Shown in pieces: positions 1-7,763 of a DNA stretch of 64,000 bases. Where the stretch lies: positions 1 to 64,000 of the forward strand of contig CAYXUL010000006.1 of NCBI GenBank assembly GCA_964468475.1, in the 5' to 3' direction. Each line of letters starts with the position of its first letter. Position 1 is the stretch's first letter. The stretch is from JBECKX01 sp964468475. GTDB taxonomy: Bacteria; Zixibacteria; MSB-5A5; CAIYYT01. The notes under the pieces were generated by a model. That model worked only from the letters and a program-made list of their open reading frames with translations. It was not told the origin of the DNA and searched no databases. A program made the position numbers and the translations under genes.

Positions 1-914
1 TCCGCAACGTAGAGGCGGTTCATCGAGTCTTTCTCAGATTCGATACGACGTCCCGCGGCATAGCCGCCCACGGCAGATACCTGCTCGGTCTCCGTGCGCA
101 GGAAGTCATTGTCTAAGGACAAGATTACTTCAGCACTACTGAAGTCGTATTCAGGTATCAGCTTCTGGCCGGTTGCCTGCTCGATTCCACTATGAATATT
201 CTCATCACTGATTGGTTCAAAGGCAAGCCACGTAGCCTTGGGGAACTCTTTCCGGAATTGCGTCGCCAGCCGCGAAAGTGTGGGCGAGCTGTAAGATTCG
301 CTAATTACTGCCAGCCCCTCACCGCCGCTCTTCTTCAACTCAGCAAGCTCGGTGCGCCACGCCGAGACAAATGAATCCCAGGTGGAAAGCGCTTGCTTAT
401 TCATGACGTTTCGCGAACGATCGGGATCATAAAGCCCCAGGATGGAAGCCTGAATCCAGGTATTGGAAGCACCTCGGGTGGAGGGATGTCCCTCATTGCC
501 CTCAATCTTCGTGGGGCGACCCTCGTGGCTTTCCACCAACAGGCCATAAGCGCTGGTGCCGAACGGCATCGTGGTGGCGTAGTATTTCGGAATCCCAGGA
601 ATTATATTTTCCGGCGCGGTGATGTACGGGAGGATCTTCTCGACCGGCTTGCGGCATCCTGCCAGCCCCGCCAGTGCCAGAGACGCGCCCATCAGGCTGA
701 GGAATGTGCGCCTGGTGACGCCATCCTTCATTTCCGACGCGCCCTCCGGGAATTCGCGTTCGAGGAAGTCGCGATACTCCGGCGAATTGGCCAGTTGATT
801 AAGGCTGCGCCAGTAAGTCTTGCCGGTGTACTTCGACACTTCCTCACCCGAGCCGTTCACCGGAGTGAGATCTCCATCTATATGATCATTACGTCCGTTT
901 TCTAACGATGACAT
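1..914 (-). CDS. actB: Alternative complex III subunit ActB, N-terminal part (runs off the window)
   Basis: Open minus-strand frame of 304 codons with no stop before the window edge, so only the N-terminus is present. It begins at ATG 914 inside the 3' end of actA (13-base overlap), which fits translational coupling. Residues 67-76 carry a twin-arginine signal (TRRTFLSLMG, R68-R69) followed by a hydrophobic stretch and a lipobox-like LAGLAGC (C87). The late twin-arginine position is typical of the 'TAT-variant-translocated' molybdopterin oxidoreductase-like ActB. In known complexes ActB is the large periplasmic subunit of a quinol:electron-acceptor oxidoreductase and carries Fe-S clusters in its C-terminal part, which cannot be seen here. 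Pairing with a pentaheme ActA makes the call firm. Confidence 0.9.
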   Translation of the reverse strand, partial: MSSLENGRNDHIDGDLTPVNGSGEEVSKYTGKTYWRSLNQLANSPEYRDFLEREFPEGASEMKDGVTRRTFLSLMGASLALAGLAGCRKPVEKILPYITAPENIIPGIPKYYATTMPFGTSAYGLLVESHEGRPTKIEGNEGHPSTRGASNTWIQASILGLYDPDRSRNVMNKQALSTWDSFVSAWRTELAELKKSGGEGLAVISESYSSPTLSRLATQFRKEFPKATWLAFEPISDENIHSGIEQATGQKLIPEYDFSSAEVILSLDNDFLRTETEQVSAVGGYAAGRRIESEKDSMNRLYVA

Positions 915-1561
915 GTTGAACACTTATCGCTGGGGTTGATGTTCTTTTCTTTCCGCAGTTCTTCCGCGAACTGTTTCTGGTTTTTCGGATACTTGTATTG
1001 CATGTTAGTAAGCTCAGATTCAGGCCGCAGATATGGATCAGGATTGCGATGACAATCGAGGCACCATGACATACTCAGCGGCTTGACCTGCTCCACTCTT
1101 TCCATCTGCCTGACATTCCCGTGGCAAGTGATGCAGCCGATGCCCGCATGCAGGTGAATGGCGTGATTGAAATAGGCATACTGCGGCAGCATGTGTACCC
1201 GCACCCACGGAATCGGCTTACCGGTGGCCCAGCTTTCGCGGACCGGTAATAGCTTTTCGGATTTGGGAAGAACGATGGTGTGACAATTCATACAAGTCTG
1301 AGTGGGAGGCAAATTAGCCACCGCTGATTTTTCGATGAAGTTATGGCAATAACGGCAATCCATGCCCAGGTCACCCGCGTGTAGCTTGTGGCTGTATGGA
1401 ACCGGCTGCACCGGGCGATAGCCGACGTCGGTATACTTCGGTGAACCGTAGTACCAGAAGAAGCCGACCACAGCCAGCGCAACAAGCGCTACAGCTGCAA
1501 GCAATAACGGTGGCAGTTTATTAGTCCACTCTGGAAATACTTGCCTGGCCAAAGAAGACAA
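902..1561 (-). CDS. actA: Alternative complex III pentaheme cytochrome c subunit ActA
   Basis: 219 residues. One N-terminal membrane segment (about residues 16-37) anchors a periplasmic domain with five CxxCH haem-binding motifs: C69-C72-H73, C90-C93-H94, C143-C146-H147, C167-C170-H171 and C214-C217-H218. Five haems plus one anchor helix is the signature of ActA, which passes electrons from quinol oxidation towards cytochrome c or a terminal oxidase. The gene is followed by actB with a 13-base overlap. Upstream on the same strand lies ctaB, the haem O synthase needed by haem-copper oxidases, so the locus is a respiratory gene cluster. The 275 bases between ctaB and actA hold no gene and no obvious terminator. 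Confidence 0.93.
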   Translation of the reverse strand: MSSLARQVFPEWTNKLPPLLLAAVALVALAVVGFFWYYGSPKYTDVGYRPVQPVPYSHKLHAGDLGMDCRYCHNFIEKSAVANLPPTQTCMNCHTIVLPKSEKLLPVRESWATGKPIPWVRVHMLPQYAYFNHAIHLHAGIGCITCHGNVRQMERVEQVKPLSMSWCLDCHRNPDPYLRPESELTNMQYKYPKNQKQFAEELRKEKNINPSDKCSTCHR

Positions 1562-1836
1562 ATCCTAACTTGTTATTTTTTTCACAATCCCTAAGCGTAA
1601 TCATCGCGACTATTGTCGATTAGATCACGCGACATTCTCGATTATAGCTGACGCGTTGGCGCCGATGATACAATAACTCCGGATAGCTGTCAAGCGAATT
1701 TCTAAATCTCAGGTTGTCACCTCCACCACCTGAAGTCGTACCGACTAAAACTGGACAATCAGAGATTGAGGTTGTGCACTTTGTCATCTCAATGCAACAC
1801 CCAAATAGCAGTCAGCCGACTCACCACTGTTAATTG

Positions 1837-2772
1837 TTAGAAGACGGTAGATGCCATCAGCGCGGCACAAATCGCGAACAGGTAAACGATCGAATATCCG
1901 AAGAGCGATCTGGCGGCCGCATCCGATTTCACTTTCTGCGCAATTCCTGCCTTGTAAAGAAAGTATCCTCCCATCAGCAGCGCAACACTACCGTATACCC
2001 AACTCACGCCAGCCATGACAGGCAACAGCGTGGCTCCAACCAATGCAATGCTGTAGAACATAATTTGACGGTACGTCGCCCTGTCGCCTTTCATGACCGG
2101 CAACATGGGATAACCGACTTCTCGATAATCATCTTTACAAAATAACGCAAGCGCCCAAAAATGTGGAGGTGTCCAGAGAAAGACAATTAGAAAGATTGTC
2201 CACGGCAACAGCGCCATATGTCCCGTCGCCGCTGTCCAGGCGCCAACCGGCGCCATCGCTCCGGCCGCACCGCCGATCACAATATTCTGGTAAGTATTGG
2301 GCTTGAGAATCAAAGTGTATATGAGACTGTAAAACAGAATCGTCGACAAACTCAGCGCTGCAGTCAGCAGATTGAAAAAGAAATAGAACAATGCCACGCC
2401 GACAACACCGATGGTAACGGCGAAGGCCAGGGCGTGCTGTGGCCGAATGATACCCAACGGCAGCGGTCGTCTGCGTTTGGTTCTTTTCATGCGGGCGTCG
2501 ACATCACGTTCTAGATACTGATTGAGTGCGTTGGCGGAACCGCCCGTCAGATATAGACCGATCATAACCAGCATGAACTTCAGCGGCTGCATGAGGAAGC
2601 TGCCTTCAAGCACCAATGCCGTAGCGCCTGTTACCAGTACCAGCAGCATAATGGAAGGCTTGGTGAGCTGGACTAATGCGGAGATGTATGCGTTAACGCC
2701 GACCGCCCTGCCGGCCCTGGTGCCGGCGGCGAGCTGATGGGCGCCACCCGACTTAACTACTTCAGACATCAA
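1837..2772 (-). CDS. ctaB: Protoheme IX farnesyltransferase (haem O synthase)
   Basis: 311 residues of multi-pass membrane protein in the UbiA prenyltransferase superfamily. It transfers farnesyl diphosphate to haem B to give haem O for cytochrome oxidases. The prenyl-diphosphate/Mg-binding motif is visible as NQYLERDVDARMKRT (residues 84-98), with Glu where many homologues have the first Asp. The second conserved loop reads DDYREVGYPMLPV. Length matches the family (about 290-310). The first ~25 residues are a soluble extension; the frame starts ATG-ATG, so the exact start could be either codon. It lies upstream of actA-actB on the same strand, consistent with assembly of an aerobic respiratory chain. 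Confidence 0.93.
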   Translation of the reverse strand: MMSEVVKSGGAHQLAAGTRAGRAVGVNAYISALVQLTKPSIMLLVLVTGATALVLEGSFLMQPLKFMLVMIGLYLTGGSANALNQYLERDVDARMKRTKRRRPLPLGIIRPQHALAFAVTIGVVGVALFYFFFNLLTAALSLSTILFYSLIYTLILKPNTYQNIVIGGAAGAMAPVGAWTAATGHMALLPWTIFLIVFLWTPPHFWALALFCKDDYREVGYPMLPVMKGDRATYRQIMFYSIALVGATLLPVMAGVSWVYGSVALLMGGYFLYKAGIAQKVKSDAAARSLFGYSIVYLFAICAALMASTVF

Positions 2773-2820
2773 ACACCGATGATTAAGTTCGAGTTAATAA
2801 ACAACTTTTGTCCAGATTTG

Positions 2821-2866
2821 CACGCTATAGTCAAATAGTTGAAGCGTGAAAGTAGGTCAAATAGTT
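2821..2866. promoter_or_regulatory. Direct and inverted repeats in the ctaB/lipoprotein divergent intergenic region
   Basis: The 403-base region between the divergent starts of ctaB (2772) and the propeller lipoprotein (3176) holds no gene. Within it, GTCAAATAGTT occurs twice, at 2830-2840 and 2856-2866 (26-base period). CACGCT (2821-2826) and AGCGTG (2843-2848) form an inverted repeat around the first copy. Such an arrangement suits a regulator-binding site near the ctaB promoter, but no regulator can be named. Confidence 0.35.
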
Positions 2867-3175
2867 CCCGAGATCAAGAGAAATAGACTCGATTTGAACC
2901 ATGATACTGCAAAAGTTGTAGAAGCAAAGAAGTCGATGCCCCGCTGTACAGGCGAGTCCTCAGTTGCAGAGAGTTGAATTTTACGTTGTCTTTACTGCTT
3001 GGCATACTATCTTTGCGATTTGGTGTACCAATTTAAGGACAGTTGGAAATGATAGCCATCAGGCTCTCAGTAGTGTTGCATGGCTTCATGCTTCCGGGTG
3101 CGGGGAATATTGGCTGGATGATGTACGTCAACACAGATTTGAAGGCAGCAACGATCTTTGGTGGAGTTAGAGTGC

Positions 3176-4330
3176 ATGTCGGTTATTAAAGTCTTTCGCA
3201 AAATTATCAACATTATCATGGTGCTGTCGCTATTCGCAGCGGCATCCTGGTTACTGTTCTCCTGTGGTGGGAACAAGAATACACCACAGAATAAGTCGCA
3301 GGCCGAGGATTCGACGCAAGCTGCGGGATCTTCTTCGGCCTCACAGACAGACTCAACTAATAAGGCCGGTACGGCAGGGGAGGCGCAAACAGGTGCCGCC
3401 GAAAACAGCAACACTGCGAAATCGCCGCCACTACCGCCACTGTCCACTTCATATTTCGTTCTTGACCCGCAGACAAATACGGTGTTTGAACTGAAGCGCA
3501 CCGATGGCACAATTCTTCACAAGTATGCGCAGAAAGCTCCCGTCGTGGCAATCGCGTTCGATACCGAGAAGAACCTGCTCTATGAAGCTATTGGCGGCAA
3601 GAATCCGGGTCTGAGTATCTTTGATGTTTCAGCTCGTAAATTCATCAAGCAGCTTCACTTCCCGCAGCAGCCGTCGGCTATGTTCTTTCACCCGACACAG
3701 CGGCGCCTCTACATGGTCTCCGCAGATTCCTCCTACTTCAGTGTCTTTGATGCCGATTCAATGAAGTTCGATTTTGACATACGTATGCGGATTCAAAATA
3801 ACCGCGCGATCGGACCGACGACCCTGGAGATTGGCCCGCTTAATAAGCTGGTTACAGCGAACGGCAAGAACGCCAGCGTTACGCAAATCCTTACAGAAAA
3901 CCGCTATATGTACCAGACTGTGGTGATGAACAAGGCTTATGAGATCACCTCTGCGGCTTTCTCATTTGACGGTAATTCCGCTTTCGCTACTGACACCCAG
4001 CAGGGTGCGATATTTCGAATACAATTCGGATCGGGAAAGTACCTTGCCGAGAAATACAAACTGGTAAAGCCGCGCGATGTCTGCTTTGATGTCAACAGCA
4101 GGACGGTGTGCGTCGTTGAAAACAATAACGAAGTTGCAATGTACAATCCCGATACTTTCGCGGAGACAGGCAGAGTCAGTCTTAGCAAGTATGGCGATAA
4201 GATACTGAAGATGAACATACCTCCTCACGCCAATTACGCTGAGCTGCTGCTTGATTACAAAGGTGTGACCCGCTGGTTAATCATGGATCTGAGCAATTGG
4301 GAAATGCTGCGATTTACAGAGCTGATATAA
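3176..4330 (+). CDS. Lipoprotein with YncE-like beta-propeller
   Basis: 384 residues. The start at ATG 3176 is preferred over an upstream in-frame TTG (3158) because GGTGGAG (3160-3166) sits 9 bases before the ATG. A signal peptide ends in a lipobox-like LLFSC followed by GG, so the mature protein is probably lipid-anchored. After a low-complexity Ser/Thr/Ala/Gln linker (about residues 35-85) come repeated blades with 'FVLDPQTNTVFEL', 'AIAFDTEKNLLYEA', 'AMFFHPTQRRLYMVS' type strands, as in YncE/PQQ-like seven-bladed propellers. Function unknown. It probably shares a transcript with pth, which begins 16 bases downstream. Confidence 0.75.
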   Translation: MSVIKVFRKIINIIMVLSLFAAASWLLFSCGGNKNTPQNKSQAEDSTQAAGSSSASQTDSTNKAGTAGEAQTGAAENSNTAKSPPLPPLSTSYFVLDPQTNTVFELKRTDGTILHKYAQKAPVVAIAFDTEKNLLYEAIGGKNPGLSIFDVSARKFIKQLHFPQQPSAMFFHPTQRRLYMVSADSSYFSVFDADSMKFDFDIRMRIQNNRAIGPTTLEIGPLNKLVTANGKNASVTQILTENRYMYQTVVMNKAYEITSAAFSFDGNSAFATDTQQGAIFRIQFGSGKYLAEKYKLVKPRDVCFDVNSRTVCVVENNNEVAMYNPDTFAETGRVSLSKYGDKILKMNIPPHANYAELLLDYKGVTRWLIMDLSNWEMLRFTELI

Positions 4331-4346
4331 GGCAGGAACCCTCCAA

Positions 4347-4919
4347 ATGATCAAATTAGTCGTGGGTTTGGGCAACCCGGGGGATGTCTATCAGATGACC
4401 CGGCACAATATCGGGTTCATTCTGGTGGAACGTTACGTCGAAAAACGGCGCGGCAAATTCACAGAGCAAAAGCAGGACTATCATCTGGCAACCTTGAAAA
4501 TCCGCAGCCTCGCGACTTACTTCTGCAAGCCAATGACCTTTATGAACTTATCGGGTGAAGCGGTGTCGGCGGCGATGAAGCTGCATAAGGTGCTCCCGTC
4601 CGAGATTCTTGCAGTCTCTGACGACTTCGCGCTTCCCTTCGGCAAGCTGCGATTGCGGCTGTCCGGATCATCGGGCGGGCACAACGGCCTTGAGTCTATC
4701 GTCCAGGAGCTCGGCACTGAGAGTTTTCCGCGCCTGCGGATGGGTATCGGACCTGTTCCTGAGGGGGTTGCCTGGGAGGAGTTCGTGTTGCAGAGATTCA
4801 CTGACGAAGAGCTTGACGCACTCGAGGAATATATTAAATTAGGCATTCAATGTTTGGACGCAGCCTTTTACAAGGGGCTGTCTCTAGCCATGAATCAGTT
4901 TAATAGTCAGGCCGGTTAG
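4347..4919 (+). CDS. pth: Peptidyl-tRNA hydrolase
   Basis: 190 residues. Cleaves peptidyl-tRNA released from stalled ribosomes and so recycles tRNA. The N-terminus IKLVVGLGNPG, the catalytic His in RHNIGF, the Asn of FMNLSG, the Asp of SDDFALPFGKLRLR and the GGHNGL loop are all in place, and the length is normal for bacterial Pth. An AGGA-containing site precedes ATG 4347. Its position directly before the rpsF-rpsR-rplI block matches the common bacterial order (often rplY/ctc-pth-rpsF), supporting a translation-related operon. Confidence 0.96.
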   Translation: MIKLVVGLGNPGDVYQMTRHNIGFILVERYVEKRRGKFTEQKQDYHLATLKIRSLATYFCKPMTFMNLSGEAVSAAMKLHKVLPSEILAVSDDFALPFGKLRLRLSGSSGGHNGLESIVQELGTESFPRLRMGIGPVPEGVAWEEFVLQRFTDEELDALEEYIKLGIQCLDAAFYKGLSLAMNQFNSQAG

Positions 4920-4940
4920 ACTGCAATTATAACGCCGGTC

Positions 4941-5011
4941 GGTCCCTGTTCCCGGAGGATCCAGCTGCGGATCATATGCCGGGGACCTTTGGTTGGCAAC
5001 CCGAACCGGGT
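4941..5011 (+). promoter_or_regulatory. Structured 5' leader of rpsF (candidate bS6:bS18 autoregulatory element)
   Basis: Between pth and the rpsF start the RNA can fold. GGTCCC (4941-4946) pairs with GGGACC (4982-4987), enclosing a GATCC/GGATC hairpin (4958-4962 with 4969-4973). GGTT/AACC (4991-4994 with 4998-5001) forms a small hairpin next to CCG-containing single strands. In other bacteria a leader with a bulged CCG binds the S6:S18 complex and represses the operon. The position fits; identity with that RNA family is inference. Confidence 0.4.
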
Positions 5012-5052
5012 CTGCCTTGAATGTAAACCTTAGTCCGGAGGGAGTATTTCAT

Positions 5053-5493
5053 TTGAGACTCTACGAGACTACCTTTATCACCGATTCTCGACTGCCCGAA
5101 AGCGAGATCGAGGCTGAAATCAAGCGTGTCGAGGATACCATCACCACCGGTGGCGGTGAGATCGTCGAAACGCAACGCTGGGGCGTCAGGCGCCTTGCCT
5201 ACGAAATCGAGAAGCAGAAACAGGGCTACTATGCTCACTTTCTGTACAAGGCTGAACCGGAAATACCCTCACACCTCGAGACGGGATTCCGTGTGAATGA
5301 GAAGATCATTCGCTTTCTCACTGTTGTCTCCGAAGTTGACCTTGAGGTGCGTCGGAAGAAACTCGAAGCTGGAGAAACCGAGGAAGAGACTTCCGGTTTT
5401 ACTTCCCGTCGACGCTCGGATGATAGCGAAGACGAGGGAAACGACCGCCGTCGCCGCCGAGCGCGTAACGACGATGAAGACGAGGAGGATTAG
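5053..5493 (+). CDS. rpsF: 30S ribosomal protein bS6
   Basis: 146 residues if it starts at TTG 5053. That start gives MRLYETTFITDS, the usual beginning of bS6, and has GGAGGGAG (5037-5044) 8 bases upstream. The longer frame from TTG 4993 has no ribosome site and would run through the leader hairpins. The ferredoxin-like bS6 core fills about residues 1-95. A highly charged tail follows (many RR, DD and EE pairs, ending DDEDEED), which is longer than in E. coli but common in this protein. bS6 binds bS18 on the 30S platform, and rpsR follows after 3 bases. Confidence 0.95.
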   Translation: MRLYETTFITDSRLPESEIEAEIKRVEDTITTGGGEIVETQRWGVRRLAYEIEKQKQGYYAHFLYKAEPEIPSHLETGFRVNEKIIRFLTVVSEVDLEVRRKKLEAGETEEETSGFTSRRRSDDSEDEGNDRRRRRARNDDEDEED

Positions 5494-5496
5494 GCT

Positions 5497-5727
5497 ATGG
5501 CCTTTCATGGTAGAAGACGAAAAGTATGCCGACTGTGCGAGAATAATGTCAAGGCGGTAGACTACAAGGACGAGAAATTGCTTCGGCGCTTTATTGTCGA
5601 GCGTGGCAAAATTATTCCGCGACGCGTTTCCGGCAACTGTGCTAAGCACCAGCGGATGCTGACACGTGCGGTAAAACGAGCCCGGATCATCGCGATCCTG
5701 CCGTTTGTCGCTGAGACTTATCGCTAG
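5497..5727 (+). CDS. rpsR: 30S ribosomal protein bS18 (zinc-binding type)
   Basis: 76 residues, normal length. The conserved core YKDEKLLRRFIVERGKIIPRR, then TRAVKRARIIAILPF, identifies bS18. It retains CRLC near the N-terminus and CAKH further on, a C-x2-C...C-x2-H set that marks the 'C+' zinc-binding form, so this organism has not switched to the cysteine-free form in this copy. It is transcribed with rpsF (3-base gap) and forms the S6:S18 heterodimer on the small subunit. Confidence 0.96.
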   Translation: MAFHGRRRKVCRLCENNVKAVDYKDEKLLRRFIVERGKIIPRRVSGNCAKHQRMLTRAVKRARIIAILPFVAETYR

Positions 5728-5758
5728 TTTTCCAGTGAGCGCTGGAGTCGGGTAAGGG

Positions 5759-6667
5759 ATGCCGGTTAACAGGCTCACCTGGGTCGGCGCCGCAGCCGCA
5801 GCCTTCGGTATCGCTTTGGCAGGCGTCTTCATCGGAGCCGGCTTCTTGACAATTCCGGTGGTGGGCAGTCTGCTGTTACTGCGACTGCAACGGCATCTCG
5901 CTCTGCCGCTACTGGCAATAGTGCTTGGAATTGGAGCGAGCTGGTTGGCAGCAGACTGGGGCAATGCGGTATACGCGTTCGCTGCAATTGCTTTACCGGG
6001 CCTGATCATCGCTGAGACAAGGCGCCGAGGACACGGGCTTCCCTTGGCATTACTGCTCGCGGCAATAGCGCCCATTGTGGCTGTTATCATATTTCGCGAG
6101 TTGTTTATAACGCTCTTTGACTTGTACGTGCTGACCCTGGAGGACCTTGCAGCGAGTCCGACTTTCAGCTCGTTCTATTCAGCGCAGTCTTCCCCAATGG
6201 TCGTGCACTATCTGATCTGGTGGGCGGAACACGCGCTGTACTATCTTCCGGCGGCAGCGCTCGCCGGTCTGGTCAGCTACTATTTCTTCGGAGCGCTTTT
6301 GGGAGAATACACAGTCACTCGCTCCGGCACGTTTATAAAGCGAGTACCTCCGTTCACTCACTGGAAAGCCGAGGAATGGTTGATTGTGGTGCTCGGAATT
6401 GCAGCGATCCTGATCTTGAGCGGTGTACATCTTCTTGAGATCGTCGGCTGGAATTCATTGATCTTTCTCATAGTGGTATTCTCAATATTCGGGATATCGC
6501 TGCTTGAATACTATATGCGCCAGGCGCGCCTGCATTCAGGTGTGCGAGCGCTGGTATATATCACGCTGTTCATTTTGCAGGTTATCTCGGGAGTGCTGCT
6601 CCCGTTGGCTGCATTGTTTGATGCGAGGTTTGATTTCCGGAAAATCCGGGCGAAACGATTTGGATAA
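5759..6667 (+). CDS. DUF2232/YybS-like membrane protein
   Basis: 302 residues with about eight hydrophobic segments and short charged loops. Start ATG 5759 has TAAGGG just upstream. Its location between rpsR and rplI, the multi-helix layout and the lack of catalytic motifs match the DUF2232 (YybS) family, which sits beside rplI in many bacteria. The molecular role is unknown. I base the family call on context and topology rather than on a diagnostic motif. Confidence 0.65.
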   Translation: MPVNRLTWVGAAAAAFGIALAGVFIGAGFLTIPVVGSLLLLRLQRHLALPLLAIVLGIGASWLAADWGNAVYAFAAIALPGLIIAETRRRGHGLPLALLLAAIAPIVAVIIFRELFITLFDLYVLTLEDLAASPTFSSFYSAQSSPMVVHYLIWWAEHALYYLPAAALAGLVSYYFFGALLGEYTVTRSGTFIKRVPPFTHWKAEEWLIVVLGIAAILILSGVHLLEIVGWNSLIFLIVVFSIFGISLLEYYMRQARLHSGVRALVYITLFILQVISGVLLPLAALFDARFDFRKIRAKRFG

Positions 6668-6701
6668 TTCGTACAACTTGTTAGTATAGGAGATAATTGA
6701 G

Positions 6702-7151
6702 ATGAAAGTGATTCTCAAAGATGATGTCGATGCTTTGGGCAAGGTCGGCGAGGTTGTCGACGTCAAAGACGGTTACGGGCGTAACTACCTGATTCCGCGC
6801 AATCTTGCTGTTCCGGCGACCAAAGGCAATTTGCGTTCGATTGATCACCTGCGCAAACAGCAGGAAATTCGCCTCAACAAGGTACGCCGTGCTGCTGATC
6901 ATATCAAGAATCAGATTGAAAAAGCCTCGTGCACTGCTGAAGTAAATGTCGGTGAGGAGGACAAGGTCTTCGGGTCGGTAACTTCACAGCATATTGCCGA
7001 TTTGCTCCTGCAGCAGGGGATTGAAGTGGACCGCAAGAAAATCCAGTTGGAAGAACCGATAAAGGCGCTTGGTGTCTATACCGTGCCGATCAAAGTCGCT
7101 GCTGATGTTGTCGCCAACTGTAAAGTCTGGGTGGTGAAGAAATCTGAATGA
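6702..7151 (+). CDS. rplI: 50S ribosomal protein bL9
   Basis: 149 residues, normal length. The N-terminal domain MKVILKDDVDALGKVGEVVDVKDGYGRNYLIPRNLA is diagnostic by its VKDGYGRNYLIP motif. It is followed by the long connecting helix and a C-terminal rRNA-binding domain containing EDKVFGSVTSQHIADLL. AGGAG lies 10 bases before ATG 6702. The stop codon overlaps the ATG of the next gene (ATGA at 7148), indicating coupled translation. Confidence 0.97.
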   Translation: MKVILKDDVDALGKVGEVVDVKDGYGRNYLIPRNLAVPATKGNLRSIDHLRKQQEIRLNKVRRAADHIKNQIEKASCTAEVNVGEEDKVFGSVTSQHIADLLLQQGIEVDRKKIQLEEPIKALGVYTVPIKVAADVVANCKVWVVKKSE

Positions 7152-7651
7152 GTTCTGACGCTCCCGAAATGGTGAAAGCCAAAATTCATGGTTTGGCGCT
7201 TGACGTCGCCTCCAAGTCACCGGTGGTAATCCTGTCGACCGAAGACTCGGAACGCGTGTTGCCAATCTGGATCGGACACTTTGAGGCTTGGGCGATTGCG
7301 ATGGAGCTTTCGCAAATCAAGTCGAAGCGGCCTCTCAGTCACGATCTGATGTCGCTGATTGTGACCGAACTATCCGGCAAAGTTGAGAAGATCGAAGTGA
7401 CCGAGCTCAAAGACCAAACCTTCTACGCGCAAATCCACATCACGGTGAATGGCGAGACCCGTCACATTGATGCACGGCCGTCCGATTCAATCGCCCTGGC
7501 GTTGAAAACCGACGCGCCCATCTTTGTGAATTCGGAGTTGTTTGATATCAAGAAGGATCAGGGCTTTCCTGAGAAGATCAACGACCCGGATTCTCTGAAG
7601 GAGCGGCTTCGCAATATCAACCCTGAAGATTTCGGGAAGTATTCTCTGTAG
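7148..7651 (+). CDS. Bifunctional nuclease family protein (DUF151/BFN)
   Basis: 167 residues. The sequence has the BFN pattern: 'VVILSTEDSERVLPIWIGHFEAWAIA', 'RPLSHDLM' and 'IDARPSDSIALALKTDAPIFV', followed by a C-terminal acidic helix. Plant and archaeal members have been described with nuclease activity, and the bacterial function is not settled. ATG 7148 overlaps the rplI stop codon, so it belongs to the ribosomal-protein operon. About 110 bases without a gene follow before larE. Confidence 0.85.
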   Translation: MSSDAPEMVKAKIHGLALDVASKSPVVILSTEDSERVLPIWIGHFEAWAIAMELSQIKSKRPLSHDLMSLIVTELSGKVEKIEVTELKDQTFYAQIHITVNGETRHIDARPSDSIALALKTDAPIFVNSELFDIKKDQGFPEKINDPDSLKERLRNINPEDFGKYSL

Positions 7652-7763
7652 ATCACAGGGGCAGACCACTGGGGCGCGGGAGAATTTGCCGCTTGACCCC
7701 AACGAGCCCGGATGGCTACCGTTGCAGCATCGGTCGCCAAGTATCTCTTCAATAGTGTGACCC

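Noticed and set aside
393..905. Plus-strand frame opposite actB
   Set aside because: It is the antisense shadow of a clear actB coding frame with twin-arginine signal and homologous motifs.
3158..3175. Upstream TTG start for the propeller lipoprotein
   Set aside because: The ribosome site GGTGGAG lies inside this stretch and points to ATG 3176.
4985..5015. tRNA-like T-arm in the rpsF leader
   Set aside because: No acceptor, D or anticodon arms can be built around it; it fits an mRNA leader hairpin better.
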